From contig CALADI010000012.1 in the NCBI GenBank assembly GCA_937890525.1, forward strand, positions 133,968-197,967: DNA of 64,000 bases, in the 5' to 3' direction. Below, one piece after another: positions 1-7,566 of this stretch; positions within the stretch are counted from its first letter, which is position 1; each line of letters starts with the position of its first letter. Position numbers and translations under genes: made by a program. The notes beneath the pieces were generated by a model that made no database searches, was not told where the DNA came from, and worked only from the letters and a program-made list of their open reading frames with translations. The stretch is from an uncultured Clostridia bacterium. GTDB lineage: Bacteria; Bacillota; Clostridia; Oscillospirales; Oscillospiraceae.

Positions 1-1
1 G

Positions 2-127
2 TATGGCGCCCGGGACGAAGTGCAAAGTCCAATGCTCCATTCCTGCCGGATCCGTTTCCCGTGGAAAGGGAAGCAGATGACCTTCGTTTCCTTGCCTGCA
101 TGGGGAGATCTCCCACTAGATCCGTAA
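2..127 (+). CDS. 3' end of an unidentified gene (partial)
   Basis: A plus-strand frame is open from the window edge to a TAA at 125-127, giving 41 residues that end in the motif PAWGDLPLDP. It stops five bases before a hairpin with a T-run, as a real gene end would. No family can be recognised from so short a tail, and an open stretch of this length can occur by chance. It faces the convergent ATP-grasp gene. Confidence 0.35.
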   Translation, partial: YGARDEVQSPMLHSCRIRFPWKGKQMTFVSLPAWGDLPLDP

Positions 128-129
128 GA

Positions 130-165
130 AAAAGAACCGATGCCGAAACATCGGTTCTTTTTTTG
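130..165. terminator. bidirectional intrinsic terminator
   Basis: An 11-bp stem, AAGAACCGATG pairing with CATCGGTTCTT, closes a six-base loop. It has a T-run on the plus side and an A-run on the other, so it can end both the upstream plus-strand gene and the minus-strand ATP-grasp gene. Confidence 0.85.
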
Positions 166-1170
166 TTAGTTTGCTTCGGCATCCACGAAGGCCTGCTTCA
201 TTCCGCAGCCGTCGGCGTGGAAGCGGTAGTTCTGGCACATATCGTAGCCGGGCAGGTTGTTGCCCTCTACCAAGACAGGACCGTCGGGGGTGATGGCCAC
301 ATCCCAGCCGATATAGCGCAGCCGGGGCTCCACCTGCGCCGCCTGACGGCACAGCTCCAAGGCTTCTTGAAAATAAGGGACCGTGAATCCCTCAAACGCA
401 AACCCGGTCATGGGGTGGCTGGTGTAGTAGGACACGGTCTTGTCGCAGAACACCGGCATGGTGATGGTACCCTCCGGGGACAGCAGGGTGTACATCCCGC
501 CGCTGGAAATATTATCCACATCGTTCTGCCCGCTGCCGATGCGAACCAGCGCATAGACCACATTGGCGTTGCCCCGGTCGCTGAGGATGGTGACGATCCG
601 CACCGTGTTCACCGACCGGCTGCACAGCTTGTCCATCTTGGGATGCTGGCAGATGGTCTGCTCGGCGAGGAACATCTTCTTGTCCATCAACTGCTCGTAC
701 AGTTGGTGCAGATCCTGCCCTTCCAGACGGATCTTCTCCACCCCGGTGCCGCCGAAGGACACAGGCTGCTTGGCAAAGAATGTGTCTTTGCCTTGGCAGA
801 AGGCGGCAAAGCCCTCGTAACCCGTCTGAAGATCCACCCAGTCCCGGTGCATGAACGGCCCGTAGGTCTGGAAGAACAGCAGCTTGTCGTTGAGCAGCGG
901 GTAGGCCTCCCGCTGGTTCATCCGCCGGACGAGGGCAATATTATCATCGTAGGTCATGAAAGTTCTGCGTTTTTCTTTGCCGATGGATGCAAAATTAAAG
1001 GTCAGATAATCCAGATATCCGATGCCGTGGGCGAACATGCTGTAGGTCATGTCGAAAAAAAGCCAGATCCGGTTTTTGCCGCTGCGCTGATGGGCCAGCT
1101 GCAAATTGCGGAAGAACCGCTTGAAGCTGCCCGAGCCTGCCCGGACGAGGAGGGTTTTGATCTTGTTCAT
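166..1170 (-). CDS. sugar-transfer-associated ATP-grasp protein
   Basis: This 334-residue protein resembles the ATP-grasp family found with sugar-transfer and exopolysaccharide genes (PF14397). The N-terminal third is basic and helical. The C-terminal half carries the ATP-grasp signals: FAKQPVSFGGTG near residue 135, SVNTVRIVTI in the central strand, and the metal-binding end GWDVAITPDGPVLVEGNNLPG near 290-310, with its conserved Asp, Glu and Asn. The family is expected to ligate a carboxylate to an amine or hydroxyl at the cost of ATP, but its substrate is unknown. The start is preceded by AGGGGAAAG. The gene is monocistronic here, with no glycosyltransferase beside it, so its role in a surface polymer is only inferred. 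Confidence 0.7.
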   Translation of the reverse strand: MNKIKTLLVRAGSGSFKRFFRNLQLAHQRSGKNRIWLFFDMTYSMFAHGIGYLDYLTFNFASIGKEKRRTFMTYDDNIALVRRMNQREAYPLLNDKLLFFQTYGPFMHRDWVDLQTGYEGFAAFCQGKDTFFAKQPVSFGGTGVEKIRLEGQDLHQLYEQLMDKKMFLAEQTICQHPKMDKLCSRSVNTVRIVTILSDRGNANVVYALVRIGSGQNDVDNISSGGMYTLLSPEGTITMPVFCDKTVSYYTSHPMTGFAFEGFTVPYFQEALELCRQAAQVEPRLRYIGWDVAITPDGPVLVEGNNLPGYDMCQNYRFHADGCGMKQAFVDAEAN

Positions 1171-1309
1171 TTTCTTTCCCCTTTTTCAATGGAACTGCTC
1201 CCATTTTAATACCAGTTTGCCTAAAATGCAACCATGTTTTCCGGGAACAGGCGATGAGTAGGTGGAGCTGAGGGATTTTTGACAGAATGTGAATTTTTTA
1301 TGAAAGCCC

Positions 1310-1353
1310 TTGCATGGGAAAAAGCTTCGTGCTATTATTTGGTAGCTTGCTAC
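1310..1353 (+). promoter_or_regulatory. marR promoter with overlapping palindrome
   Basis: TTGCAT at 1310-1315 and TATTAT at 1333-1338 are 17 bp apart, a good sigma-A promoter. The inverted repeat GTAGC-TT-GCTAC at 1342-1353 lies on the expected transcription start. It is a plausible operator for autoregulation by the MarR protein encoded next; binding is inferred. Confidence 0.65.
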
Positions 1354-1377
1354 ATATTATTGCGAGGAGGAGATCCA

Positions 1378-1836
1378 ATGTCCGTTCACTATGGACACCT
1401 GATCCGCATCCTGCACTGGTGCGCGGATCAGACCATCACCCAAGCCTTGGAGCAGATGGAGCTGACGGCCGCCCAAGGGCGGATCGTGGGGTATGTCGCC
1501 CATTGCCCCCAGCCGCCCTGCCCCCGGGACATCGAGGAGACCTTTCACCTGAGCCATCCCACGGTGTCGGGGCTGCTGTCCCGGCTGGAGCAGAAGGGCT
1601 TTCTGCGGCTTCAGCCGGATCCTGAGGACCGGCGGTGTAAGCGGATCTTTTTGCAGGAAAAGGGTGTGCAATGCCACGAGCGGATCGGCAGTCTGATCCG
1701 TGACCATGAGCAGCGCATGGTTCGGGGCTTCACCCCTCAGGAACGGGAGCAGTTCACCTCTTTTTTACAGCGGGCCATAGAGAATCTGGGCGGATCACCC
1801 TGCCCAAGTTTAACCGAGGAGGAACCCAAAGCATGA
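1378..1836 (+). CDS. MarR-family transcriptional regulator
   Basis: A 152-residue winged-helix regulator. The recognition helix region reads FHLSHPTVSGLLSRLEQKGFL, followed by the wing DPEDRRCKRIFL with its typical DxRxK pattern. The start at 1378 is chosen because GAGGAGG lies 8 bases upstream; a longer open frame from 1279 has no ribosome site. The last four bases overlap the ATG of the first ABC exporter subunit, so the three genes form one operon. MarR-ABC exporter pairs in Firmicutes usually respond to small toxic compounds that the exporter removes. The ligand here is unknown. Confidence 0.88.
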   Translation: MSVHYGHLIRILHWCADQTITQALEQMELTAAQGRIVGYVAHCPQPPCPRDIEETFHLSHPTVSGLLSRLEQKGFLRLQPDPEDRRCKRIFLQEKGVQCHERIGSLIRDHEQRMVRGFTPQEREQFTSFLQRAIENLGGSPCPSLTEEEPKA

Positions 1837-3578
1837 TACGCAAACTTGCCCGGTGTGTCCGGGAATACAAATGGTCTGCGATCCTCAGCCCCCTTGCCAT
1901 GATCGGGGAGGTCTATATGGAGGTGCAGATCCCGCTGGTGCTGGCCAAGATCGTGGATCTCGGCGTCCAGCAGGCGGATATGGGGATGGTGCTGAAGTAC
2001 GGTCTGGTGCTGGTGCTGTATGCGCTGGCGTCGCTGGCATTTGGCATCGCGTCGGCGTTTTTCGCCGCCCATGCGGCCACGGGCTTTGCCCGGAATCTGC
2101 GCCACGATATGTTCTATCAGGTGCAGACCTTCGATTTTTCCAATATCGACAAATTTTCGGCATCCAGCATCGTCACCCGGCTGACTTCGGATGTGGCCAA
2201 CATTCAGATGGCGTTCCAGATGATGATCCGCATGGCCATCCGCTGCCCCATGATGCTGATCCTTGCCACCACCAACGCCTACTCCATCAGCCCCAAGCTG
2301 TGCATCGTGTACTGTCTGGTGCTGCCCTTGCTGGGGCTGGGGCTTTACCTGCTAATCCGCATCGTCTACCCCATTTTTGACCGGGCGTTCCGCACCTATG
2401 ACGAGCTGAACAATGTGGTGCAGGAGGATCTGCACGGCATCCGGGTGGTGAAATCTTTCGTCCGGGAGGCACGGGAGACCGAGAAATTCACCACCGTGTC
2501 CCAGCGGATCTATCAGGACTTCTGCAAGGCAGAGCGCACCATGGCCTTCAACAATCCGCTGATGCAGCTTGCGGTGTATACCTGCGTCATTGTGATCTCC
2601 TATCTGGGCGCCGTGATGGTGGTGCAGTCGGGGAACAATGCCGCAGCCGGTCTGACCACCGGGCAGCTCACCTCCATGTTCACCTATACCACCCAGATTC
2701 TCAGTTCTCTGATGATGCTGTCCATGGTCTTTGTGATGCTGACCATGGCACGGGCGCCTCTGCGCCGGACGGCGGAGATTCTGTCGGAGCAGCCGGATCT
2801 TGATACACCGGAGGATCCTGTCACCCAAGTGGCCGACGGATCCATCGATTTTGAGGATGTGTCCTTCCGCTATTCCGCCGCAGCCAAGCGCAATGCGCTG
2901 GATCATGTGGATCTGCACATTGACTCCGGCATGACCGTGGGCATCTTGGGCGGCACGGGATCTTCCAAATCCACGCTGGTCCAGCTGATCCCCCGGCTGT
3001 ACGATGTCACCGAGGGCTGTCTGAAGGTGGGCGGCGTGGATGTGCGGCGGTATGACCTGAAGACCCTGCGGGACAGCGTGGCCATGGTGCTGCAAAAGAA
3101 TGTGTTGTTCAGCGGCAGCATCAAGGAGAACCTGCGCTGGGGCGATCCCAATGCTACCGACGAGGAGCTGATCCACGCCTGCCGCTTGGCCTGCGCTGAC
3201 GAGTTCATTCAGGGCTTCCCGGAGGGCTATGACACCCACATCGAGCAGGGCGGCGCCAATGTCTCCGGCGGTCAGAAGCAGCGGCTTTGCATTGCCCGGG
3301 CGCTGCTGAAGAAACCCAAGATCCTGATCCTGGATGATTCCACCTCTGCGGTGGATACCGCCACGGATGCAAAGATCCGCAGAGCCTTCCGGGAGGAGAT
3401 CCCCGGAACTACCAAGATTATCATTGCCCAGCGGGTGGCGTCCATTCAGGATGCGGATCTCATCGTGGTGCTGGACGGCGGCGCCGTCAGCGCTGTGGGC
3501 ACCCATCAGCAGCTGCTGGAGGGCTCCGAGATCTACCGTGAAGTCTATCGATCCCAGCAGAAAGGAGGGATGGAATAA
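1833..3578 (+). CDS. ABC exporter subunit with degenerate ATP site
   Basis: A 581-residue half-transporter with a six-helix membrane domain (about 1-310) followed by a nucleotide-binding domain. Walker A is GGTGSSKST (373-381) and the signature is VSGGQ. Walker B ends ILILDD (497-502), with Asp502 where the catalytic Glu is expected, and the H-loop His is replaced by Gln533 (IAQRVAS). These substitutions mark the non-hydrolysing site of heterodimeric exporters of the TM287/288 or BmrCD type. The partner with an intact site is the next gene, whose ATG overlaps this stop. It probably exports drugs, peptides or lipids through the cytoplasmic membrane under control of the upstream MarR protein. 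Confidence 0.9.
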   Translation: MIRKLARCVREYKWSAILSPLAMIGEVYMEVQIPLVLAKIVDLGVQQADMGMVLKYGLVLVLYALASLAFGIASAFFAAHAATGFARNLRHDMFYQVQTFDFSNIDKFSASSIVTRLTSDVANIQMAFQMMIRMAIRCPMMLILATTNAYSISPKLCIVYCLVLPLLGLGLYLLIRIVYPIFDRAFRTYDELNNVVQEDLHGIRVVKSFVREARETEKFTTVSQRIYQDFCKAERTMAFNNPLMQLAVYTCVIVISYLGAVMVVQSGNNAAAGLTTGQLTSMFTYTTQILSSLMMLSMVFVMLTMARAPLRRTAEILSEQPDLDTPEDPVTQVADGSIDFEDVSFRYSAAAKRNALDHVDLHIDSGMTVGILGGTGSSKSTLVQLIPRLYDVTEGCLKVGGVDVRRYDLKTLRDSVAMVLQKNVLFSGSIKENLRWGDPNATDEELIHACRLACADEFIQGFPEGYDTHIEQGGANVSGGQKQRLCIARALLKKPKILILDDSTSAVDTATDAKIRRAFREEIPGTTKIIIAQRVASIQDADLIVVLDGGAVSAVGTHQQLLEGSEIYREVYRSQQKGGME

Positions 3579-5476
3579 TGCCTCCCGTAAAAATGCGCGG
3601 CGACGGCCGCAAAGCCAAAGATCCGAAGAAAACCATCTCCCGTCTGCTGGGGTATCTGGGCAGATACCGGCGGACGCTGGTGGTGGTCGTGGTGTGTATC
3701 GTCCTCAGCGCCGTGGCACAGGCGGCCAGTGCTTCCTCTTTGGGCACGCTGGTGGATGGCTATATCACCCCGCTGTTGGCCCAGACTCAGCCGGACTACC
3801 AGCCCTTGATCCGATTCCTCATCATGATGGCGGGGATCTATCTGGTGGGCATGGCGGCATCGTTTCTGTATAACTTCCTCATGGTTCGTGTGGGGCAGGG
3901 GGTGCAGAAGACCATCCGGGACGAGATGTTCACCCATATGCAGACGCTCCCCATCCGGTATTTCGACACGCACCCGGCAGGCGATGTGATGAGCCGCTAC
4001 ACCAGCGACATCGACACTCTGCGTCAGATGCTGTCCCAAGCCATCCCGCAATGCATTTCCTCTGTGGCAACATTGGTGGTGGTGTTTGCGGCCATGCTCA
4101 TCACTTCTCCTATTTTGACGGTGGTGCTGGTGCTGACGGTGTCGGTGATCGTTCTGGTGACCAAAGCGGTGGCGGGGAAGTCCGCCCGTTTCTTCATCGG
4201 TCAGCAGACCATCCTCGGTCAGGTCAACGGCTATGTGGAGGAGATGATCAGCGGTCAGCGGGTGGTGAAGGTATTCTGCCACGAGGAGCAGACCAAGAAG
4301 GAGTTCGATGAACTGAACGATCAACTCCGGCGCAATGCCTTCCGTGCCGGCGCCTACTCCAATGTGATGGGCCCGGTGAACAACAATCTGGGCTACATCC
4401 AGTACGCCATCCTCGCCATTGTGGGCGGACTGCTGGCGGTGTACTCCGAGGGCAGCCTGCTGACGCTGGGACGGCTGATCGCCTTTTTGACCCTGTCCCG
4501 TTCCTTCAATCAGCCTATTTTGCAGGTGAGCAACCAGATCAATGCCATCGTCATGGCGCTGGCAGGCGCAGAGCGGGTGTTCGACCTGATGGACGAGCCT
4601 TCGGAGGAAGATCACGGCTATGTGAAGCTGGTCAACGCCCAGATCGGTGACGACGGCACCATCACCCCCTGCGCCCAGCACACCGGACATTGGGCGTGGG
4701 AGCATCCCCACAAGGCAGACGGCACCGTTACCTATACCGAGCTGAAGGGCGACATCACCATGTTCCATGTGGACTTCGGATATGTGCCGGAAAAGACGGT
4801 GCTGCACGATGTGACCCTGTATGCCAAGCCCGGTCAGAAGATCGCCTTTGTGGGCGCCACCGGCGCAGGCAAGACCACCATTACGAATCTGATCAATCGG
4901 TTCTATGACATTGCCGACGGCAAGATCCGCTATGACGATATCAACATCAACAAGATCCGCAAATCCGATCTGCGCCGGTCGCTGGGGGTGGTGCTTCAGG
5001 AGACCAACCTGTTCACCGGCACAGTGATGGACAACATCCGCTATGGCAATCTGGAAGCCAGCGACGAAGATTGTATCCGCGCGGCGAAGCTGGCCAATGC
5101 CCACGACTTCATCACCCGGCTGCCTCAGGGGTACGATACCCCCATCACCGGAAACGGCAGCCGCCTGTCTCAGGGTCAGCGGCAGTTGATCGCCATTGCA
5201 AGAGCCGCCGTGGCAGATCCCCCGGTGATGATCTTGGACGAGGCCACCTCCTCCATCGATACCCGCACGGAGAAGCTGGTTCAGGACGGCATGGACGCAT
5301 TGATGAAGGGACGCACGGTGTTCGTCATCGCCCACCGGCTCAGCACCATCATGAACTCCGACTGCATCATGGTGCTGGATCACGGGCGGATCATCGAGCG
5401 GGGCACCCACGATGACCTCATCGCCCAAAAGGGCACCTATTATCAGCTCTATACCGGCATGGTGGAGCTGGACTAA
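3578..5476 (+). CDS. ABC exporter subunit with canonical ATP site
   Basis: A 632-residue half-transporter that completes the heterodimer. The membrane domain spans roughly residues 20-330. Walker A is GATGAGKTT (426-434), the signature reads RLSQGQRQL, Walker B has the catalytic Glu555 (MILDEATSSID) and the switch His is 586 (IAHRLST). The intact Glu and His mean that this subunit provides the hydrolysing chemistry that its partner lacks. An unusual insertion of about 45 residues, rich in His, Thr and Gly (around TPCAQHTGHWAWEHPHK), sits just before the nucleotide-binding core and is absent from the partner. The start overlaps the previous stop by one base, with AAGGAGGGATGG as ribosome site. 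The substrate is unknown. Confidence 0.9.
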   Translation: MPPVKMRGDGRKAKDPKKTISRLLGYLGRYRRTLVVVVVCIVLSAVAQAASASSLGTLVDGYITPLLAQTQPDYQPLIRFLIMMAGIYLVGMAASFLYNFLMVRVGQGVQKTIRDEMFTHMQTLPIRYFDTHPAGDVMSRYTSDIDTLRQMLSQAIPQCISSVATLVVVFAAMLITSPILTVVLVLTVSVIVLVTKAVAGKSARFFIGQQTILGQVNGYVEEMISGQRVVKVFCHEEQTKKEFDELNDQLRRNAFRAGAYSNVMGPVNNNLGYIQYAILAIVGGLLAVYSEGSLLTLGRLIAFLTLSRSFNQPILQVSNQINAIVMALAGAERVFDLMDEPSEEDHGYVKLVNAQIGDDGTITPCAQHTGHWAWEHPHKADGTVTYTELKGDITMFHVDFGYVPEKTVLHDVTLYAKPGQKIAFVGATGAGKTTITNLINRFYDIADGKIRYDDININKIRKSDLRRSLGVVLQETNLFTGTVMDNIRYGNLEASDEDCIRAAKLANAHDFITRLPQGYDTPITGNGSRLSQGQRQLIAIARAAVADPPVMILDEATSSIDTRTEKLVQDGMDALMKGRTVFVIAHRLSTIMNSDCIMVLDHGRIIERGTHDDLIAQKGTYYQLYTGMVELD

Positions 5477-5483
5477 AGACTGC

Positions 5484-5512
5484 ATCAGCCCCCCGGACTC
5501 CGGGGGGCTGAT
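5484..5512 (+). terminator. strong hairpin after the ABC operon
   Basis: A perfect 13-bp GC-rich stem (ATCAGCCCCCCGG with its complement) closes a three-base loop just after the ABC stop. There is no T-tract, so it may stabilise the mRNA 3' end rather than terminate transcription by itself. From here to the DegV promoter at 5684 I see no gene. Confidence 0.5.
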
Positions 5513-5683
5513 AAAGCATTTGGAAGACGGCAGCATCTGCATGGGGAAGAAATTGCGTGCCAATGCAGAGCGGTGGCGGCGGAGAATGAGAAAAACTGGG
5601 ATTTCTACCGCTGGGGAGGGGAAATACCCCCTTTTCTACCGGGGGTAGAGAGTCTACATCTGCCCATTTCCCTGTGTCGGCTC

Positions 5684-5712
5684 TTGACGCTTCCGATCGG
5701 GGAGGTTACAAT
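5684..5712 (+). promoter_or_regulatory. promoter of the degV-family gene
   Basis: TTGACG (5684-5689) and TACAAT (5707-5712) are separated by 17 bp, close to the sigma-A consensus. The predicted start lies about 50 bases before the coding region. Confidence 0.8.
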
Positions 5713-5769
5713 GGAACTGTGATAACACAGGGCGGCGCTGCGCCGCTGTGGGAAATGAGGAAAAGGAAT

Positions 5770-6600
5770 ATGATGAAAGTAATTGCGGACTCGTCGTCCA
5801 ACATCCGCCGGATGGAAGGCGTGGAGTTTGAAAGCGTACCGCTGAAGATCAACACCAGCGAAAAGGAATACGAAGACGATGCCTCTCTGGATCTGGATGG
5901 GATGCTGAAGGAGCTGAAGGCCTACCGGGGCAAATCCGGCACCTCCTGCCCCAACTTCCAGAACTGGATGGACGCCTTCGGGGATGCCGAGGAGATCTTT
6001 GTGACCACCATCACCGGAGAACTTTCCGGCAGCTACTCTGCCGCCGTCCATGCCGCCCGGGAGTATGAGCAGGAGCATCCCGGCAGACGGGTGTGCGTCA
6101 TCGATTCCCGGTCGGCAGGTCCTCAGATCCGGCTTCTGGTGGAGAAGATCCGGGATCTGGCGGCAGAGGGGGCGGACTTCCAGACCATCTGCGACAAGAT
6201 CAAGGACTACCACAGCCATACCCGGCTGCTGTTTTGTCTGGAATCTTTGCACAATCTGGCGCAGAACGGTCGGATCAACCACGCCGTGGCGAAGGTGGCA
6301 GGCATTCTGGGGATCCGTGTCATCGGAGAAGCCAAGGACGGCGTTCTGAACCCCCTGCACAAATCCCGCGGGGAGAAGAAGGCGCTGGACACCATCTTCT
6401 CGGAGATGGTGAAGAAGGGCTTTGCAGACGGCTGCCGTGTGCGGATCGCCCATTGTCTGAACCCGGAGGGTGCCCATGCGCTGAAGGAGATGATCCTCAG
6501 CCGGTTCCCCAAGAGTCAGATCGGCATCGAGCCCACCGGCGGCCTGTGCAGCTACTATGCAGAGCACGGCGGTCTGATGATCGGATTTGAATGCTGCTGA
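5770..6600 (+). CDS. DegV-family fatty-acid-binding protein
   Basis: A 276-residue DegV protein. The family binds a fatty acid between two domains and, as FakB, presents it to the FakA kinase for phospholipid synthesis. The N-terminus KVIADSSSN is the conserved DSSSN/DSTAD motif. The segments GKSGTSCPN and TTITGELSGSYSAA carry the residues that usually hold the carboxylate, and the region near 165-185 (LLFCLESLHNLAQNGRI) follows the family pattern. No kinase gene is adjacent, so FakA would have to be encoded elsewhere. ATGs at 5770 and 5773 are both usable after AAAAGGA. The gene has its own promoter and terminator. Confidence 0.9.
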   Translation: MMKVIADSSSNIRRMEGVEFESVPLKINTSEKEYEDDASLDLDGMLKELKAYRGKSGTSCPNFQNWMDAFGDAEEIFVTTITGELSGSYSAAVHAAREYEQEHPGRRVCVIDSRSAGPQIRLLVEKIRDLAAEGADFQTICDKIKDYHSHTRLLFCLESLHNLAQNGRINHAVAKVAGILGIRVIGEAKDGVLNPLHKSRGEKKALDTIFSEMVKKGFADGCRVRIAHCLNPEGAHALKEMILSRFPKSQIGIEPTGGLCSYYAEHGGLMIGFECC

Positions 6601-6608
6601 TGAATGCA

Positions 6609-6640
6609 AAAAAGCTGTGAGGTTATCCTCACAGCTTTTT
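6609..6640 (+). terminator. intrinsic terminator after degV
   Basis: AAAAGCTGTGAGG pairs with CCTCACAGCTTTT around a TTAT loop and ends in a T-run. The A-rich side also allows termination of the convergent hydrolase operon. Confidence 0.9.
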
Positions 6641-6666
6641 GCGTCCTTGGGATGGAGGACATGGGA

Positions 6667-7497
6667 TCACTTGCGATTCCATGCCGAGGGCATCCAAGGA
6701 TACTTTTCTTCGTTTTCTTTGCCGTAAGTTTCCAGCTTGCGAAGCTGCTCGACCACATGGGGCATATCCATTCGGTCAACCAGGTCGCAGATCAGCTTGG
6801 CGCCGGAGTCTGCCATGGCGGCGCGGGCGCCCTCGTCGGGGATATCGGGGGTGGGCATATGGTCGGCGTTCTCTCCGAAGCAGTAGCCCACAGCGGCGCT
6901 CTGATAGCCCAAGGAGAACAGGTCGTTGAAGGGGGCGCAGCTCTGGGGCACAGGCTCGCCAAATCCGGTGACGCAGGGCACATCCTCCAGCCGACCCATG
7001 ATCTGGTAGGCGCCCACGGTCATATCGTGGAACACGGAGAAGCTGCGGAACAGATCCTGGCAGCGGTTCATGTGCATCATCAGATCCATGTAGAGGATGG
7101 GCACGCCGGTCTCGTCATAGAAATCCCGCACCATGGGGCAGATGGTCATATGAGCCGGACCATGGAAGCTGATGTAGATCTGGCGCTTGAAGCCCACCCG
7201 CAGCAGGCTGCGGGCGATGGCGCCCAGATAGTCGATGCCCTGACGGACGGACACCTGCACCGTACCTCTGCCGGAAGCGGTAGCGCCAGCATAGAAGTAG
7301 GGCAGTCCCGTCAGTACCAGACCGTCGCAGGCCTGGGCCATCTTCAGCGCAAAGGCTTCGGACAGGACGGTTTCGCTGTCCAGCGGCAGACCGCCGTGCA
7401 TTTCGGTGGTGCCAACGGGGACGATGATGATGTCATTGCGCTGCAAATACTCCTGAACTTCGGAGTTGAGCAGTTTACCAAGAATACGAGTACGCAT
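6667..7497 (-). CDS. creatininase-family amidohydrolase, atypical
   Basis: A 276-residue protein related to creatininase and to FAPy/mycofactocin-type amidohydrolases, metal enzymes that open cyclic or linear amides. The N-terminal metal motif is conserved as VPVGTTEMHGGLPLDSETVL near residues 27-46. The second metal motif, normally NGHGGN, reads SFHGPAH near 110, so one ligand may be shifted. An acidic segment GFGEPVP near 180 follows. The enzyme is encoded 69 bp downstream of a cation-sugar-type symporter and divergent from an AraC regulator, which suggests a small catabolic unit that imports and hydrolyses one compound. The substrate cannot be read from the sequence. Loss of hydrolase activity is possible given the altered motif. 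Confidence 0.75.
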   Translation of the reverse strand: MRTRILGKLLNSEVQEYLQRNDIIIVPVGTTEMHGGLPLDSETVLSEAFALKMAQACDGLVLTGLPYFYAGATASGRGTVQVSVRQGIDYLGAIARSLLRVGFKRQIYISFHGPAHMTICPMVRDFYDETGVPILYMDLMMHMNRCQDLFRSFSVFHDMTVGAYQIMGRLEDVPCVTGFGEPVPQSCAPFNDLFSLGYQSAAVGYCFGENADHMPTPDIPDEGARAAMADSGAKLICDLVDRMDMPHVVEQLRKLETYGKENEEKYPWMPSAWNRK

Positions 7498-7520
7498 AAT
7501 TATGCTCCTTTCACAAAGGA

Positions 7521-7558
7521 AACCGGCGGCACGGCAGATGCCGATTGTGCCGCCGGTT
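7521..7558. other. intergenic hairpin between symporter and hydrolase genes
   Basis: AACCGGCGGCAC (7521-7532) pairs perfectly with GTGCCGCCGGTT (7547-7558) around a 14-base loop. There is no T-run, so it is more likely a processing or stabilising structure that sets the ratio of the two messages than a full terminator. Confidence 0.6.
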
Positions 7559-7566
7559 ATGGGGGG

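Noticed and set aside
5484..5512. Certain intrinsic terminator after the ABC operon
   Set aside because: The stem is strong but no T-run follows, so it is listed with only moderate confidence.
3545..5563. A 672-codon open frame on the minus strand opposite the second ABC exporter gene
   Set aside because: It mirrors the codon pattern of a clear exporter gene, has His/Gln-rich low-complexity composition and no recognisable domain or ribosome site. Several other frames of this kind (opposite pepF, the activase, prs and the citrate synthase) were rejected for the same reason.
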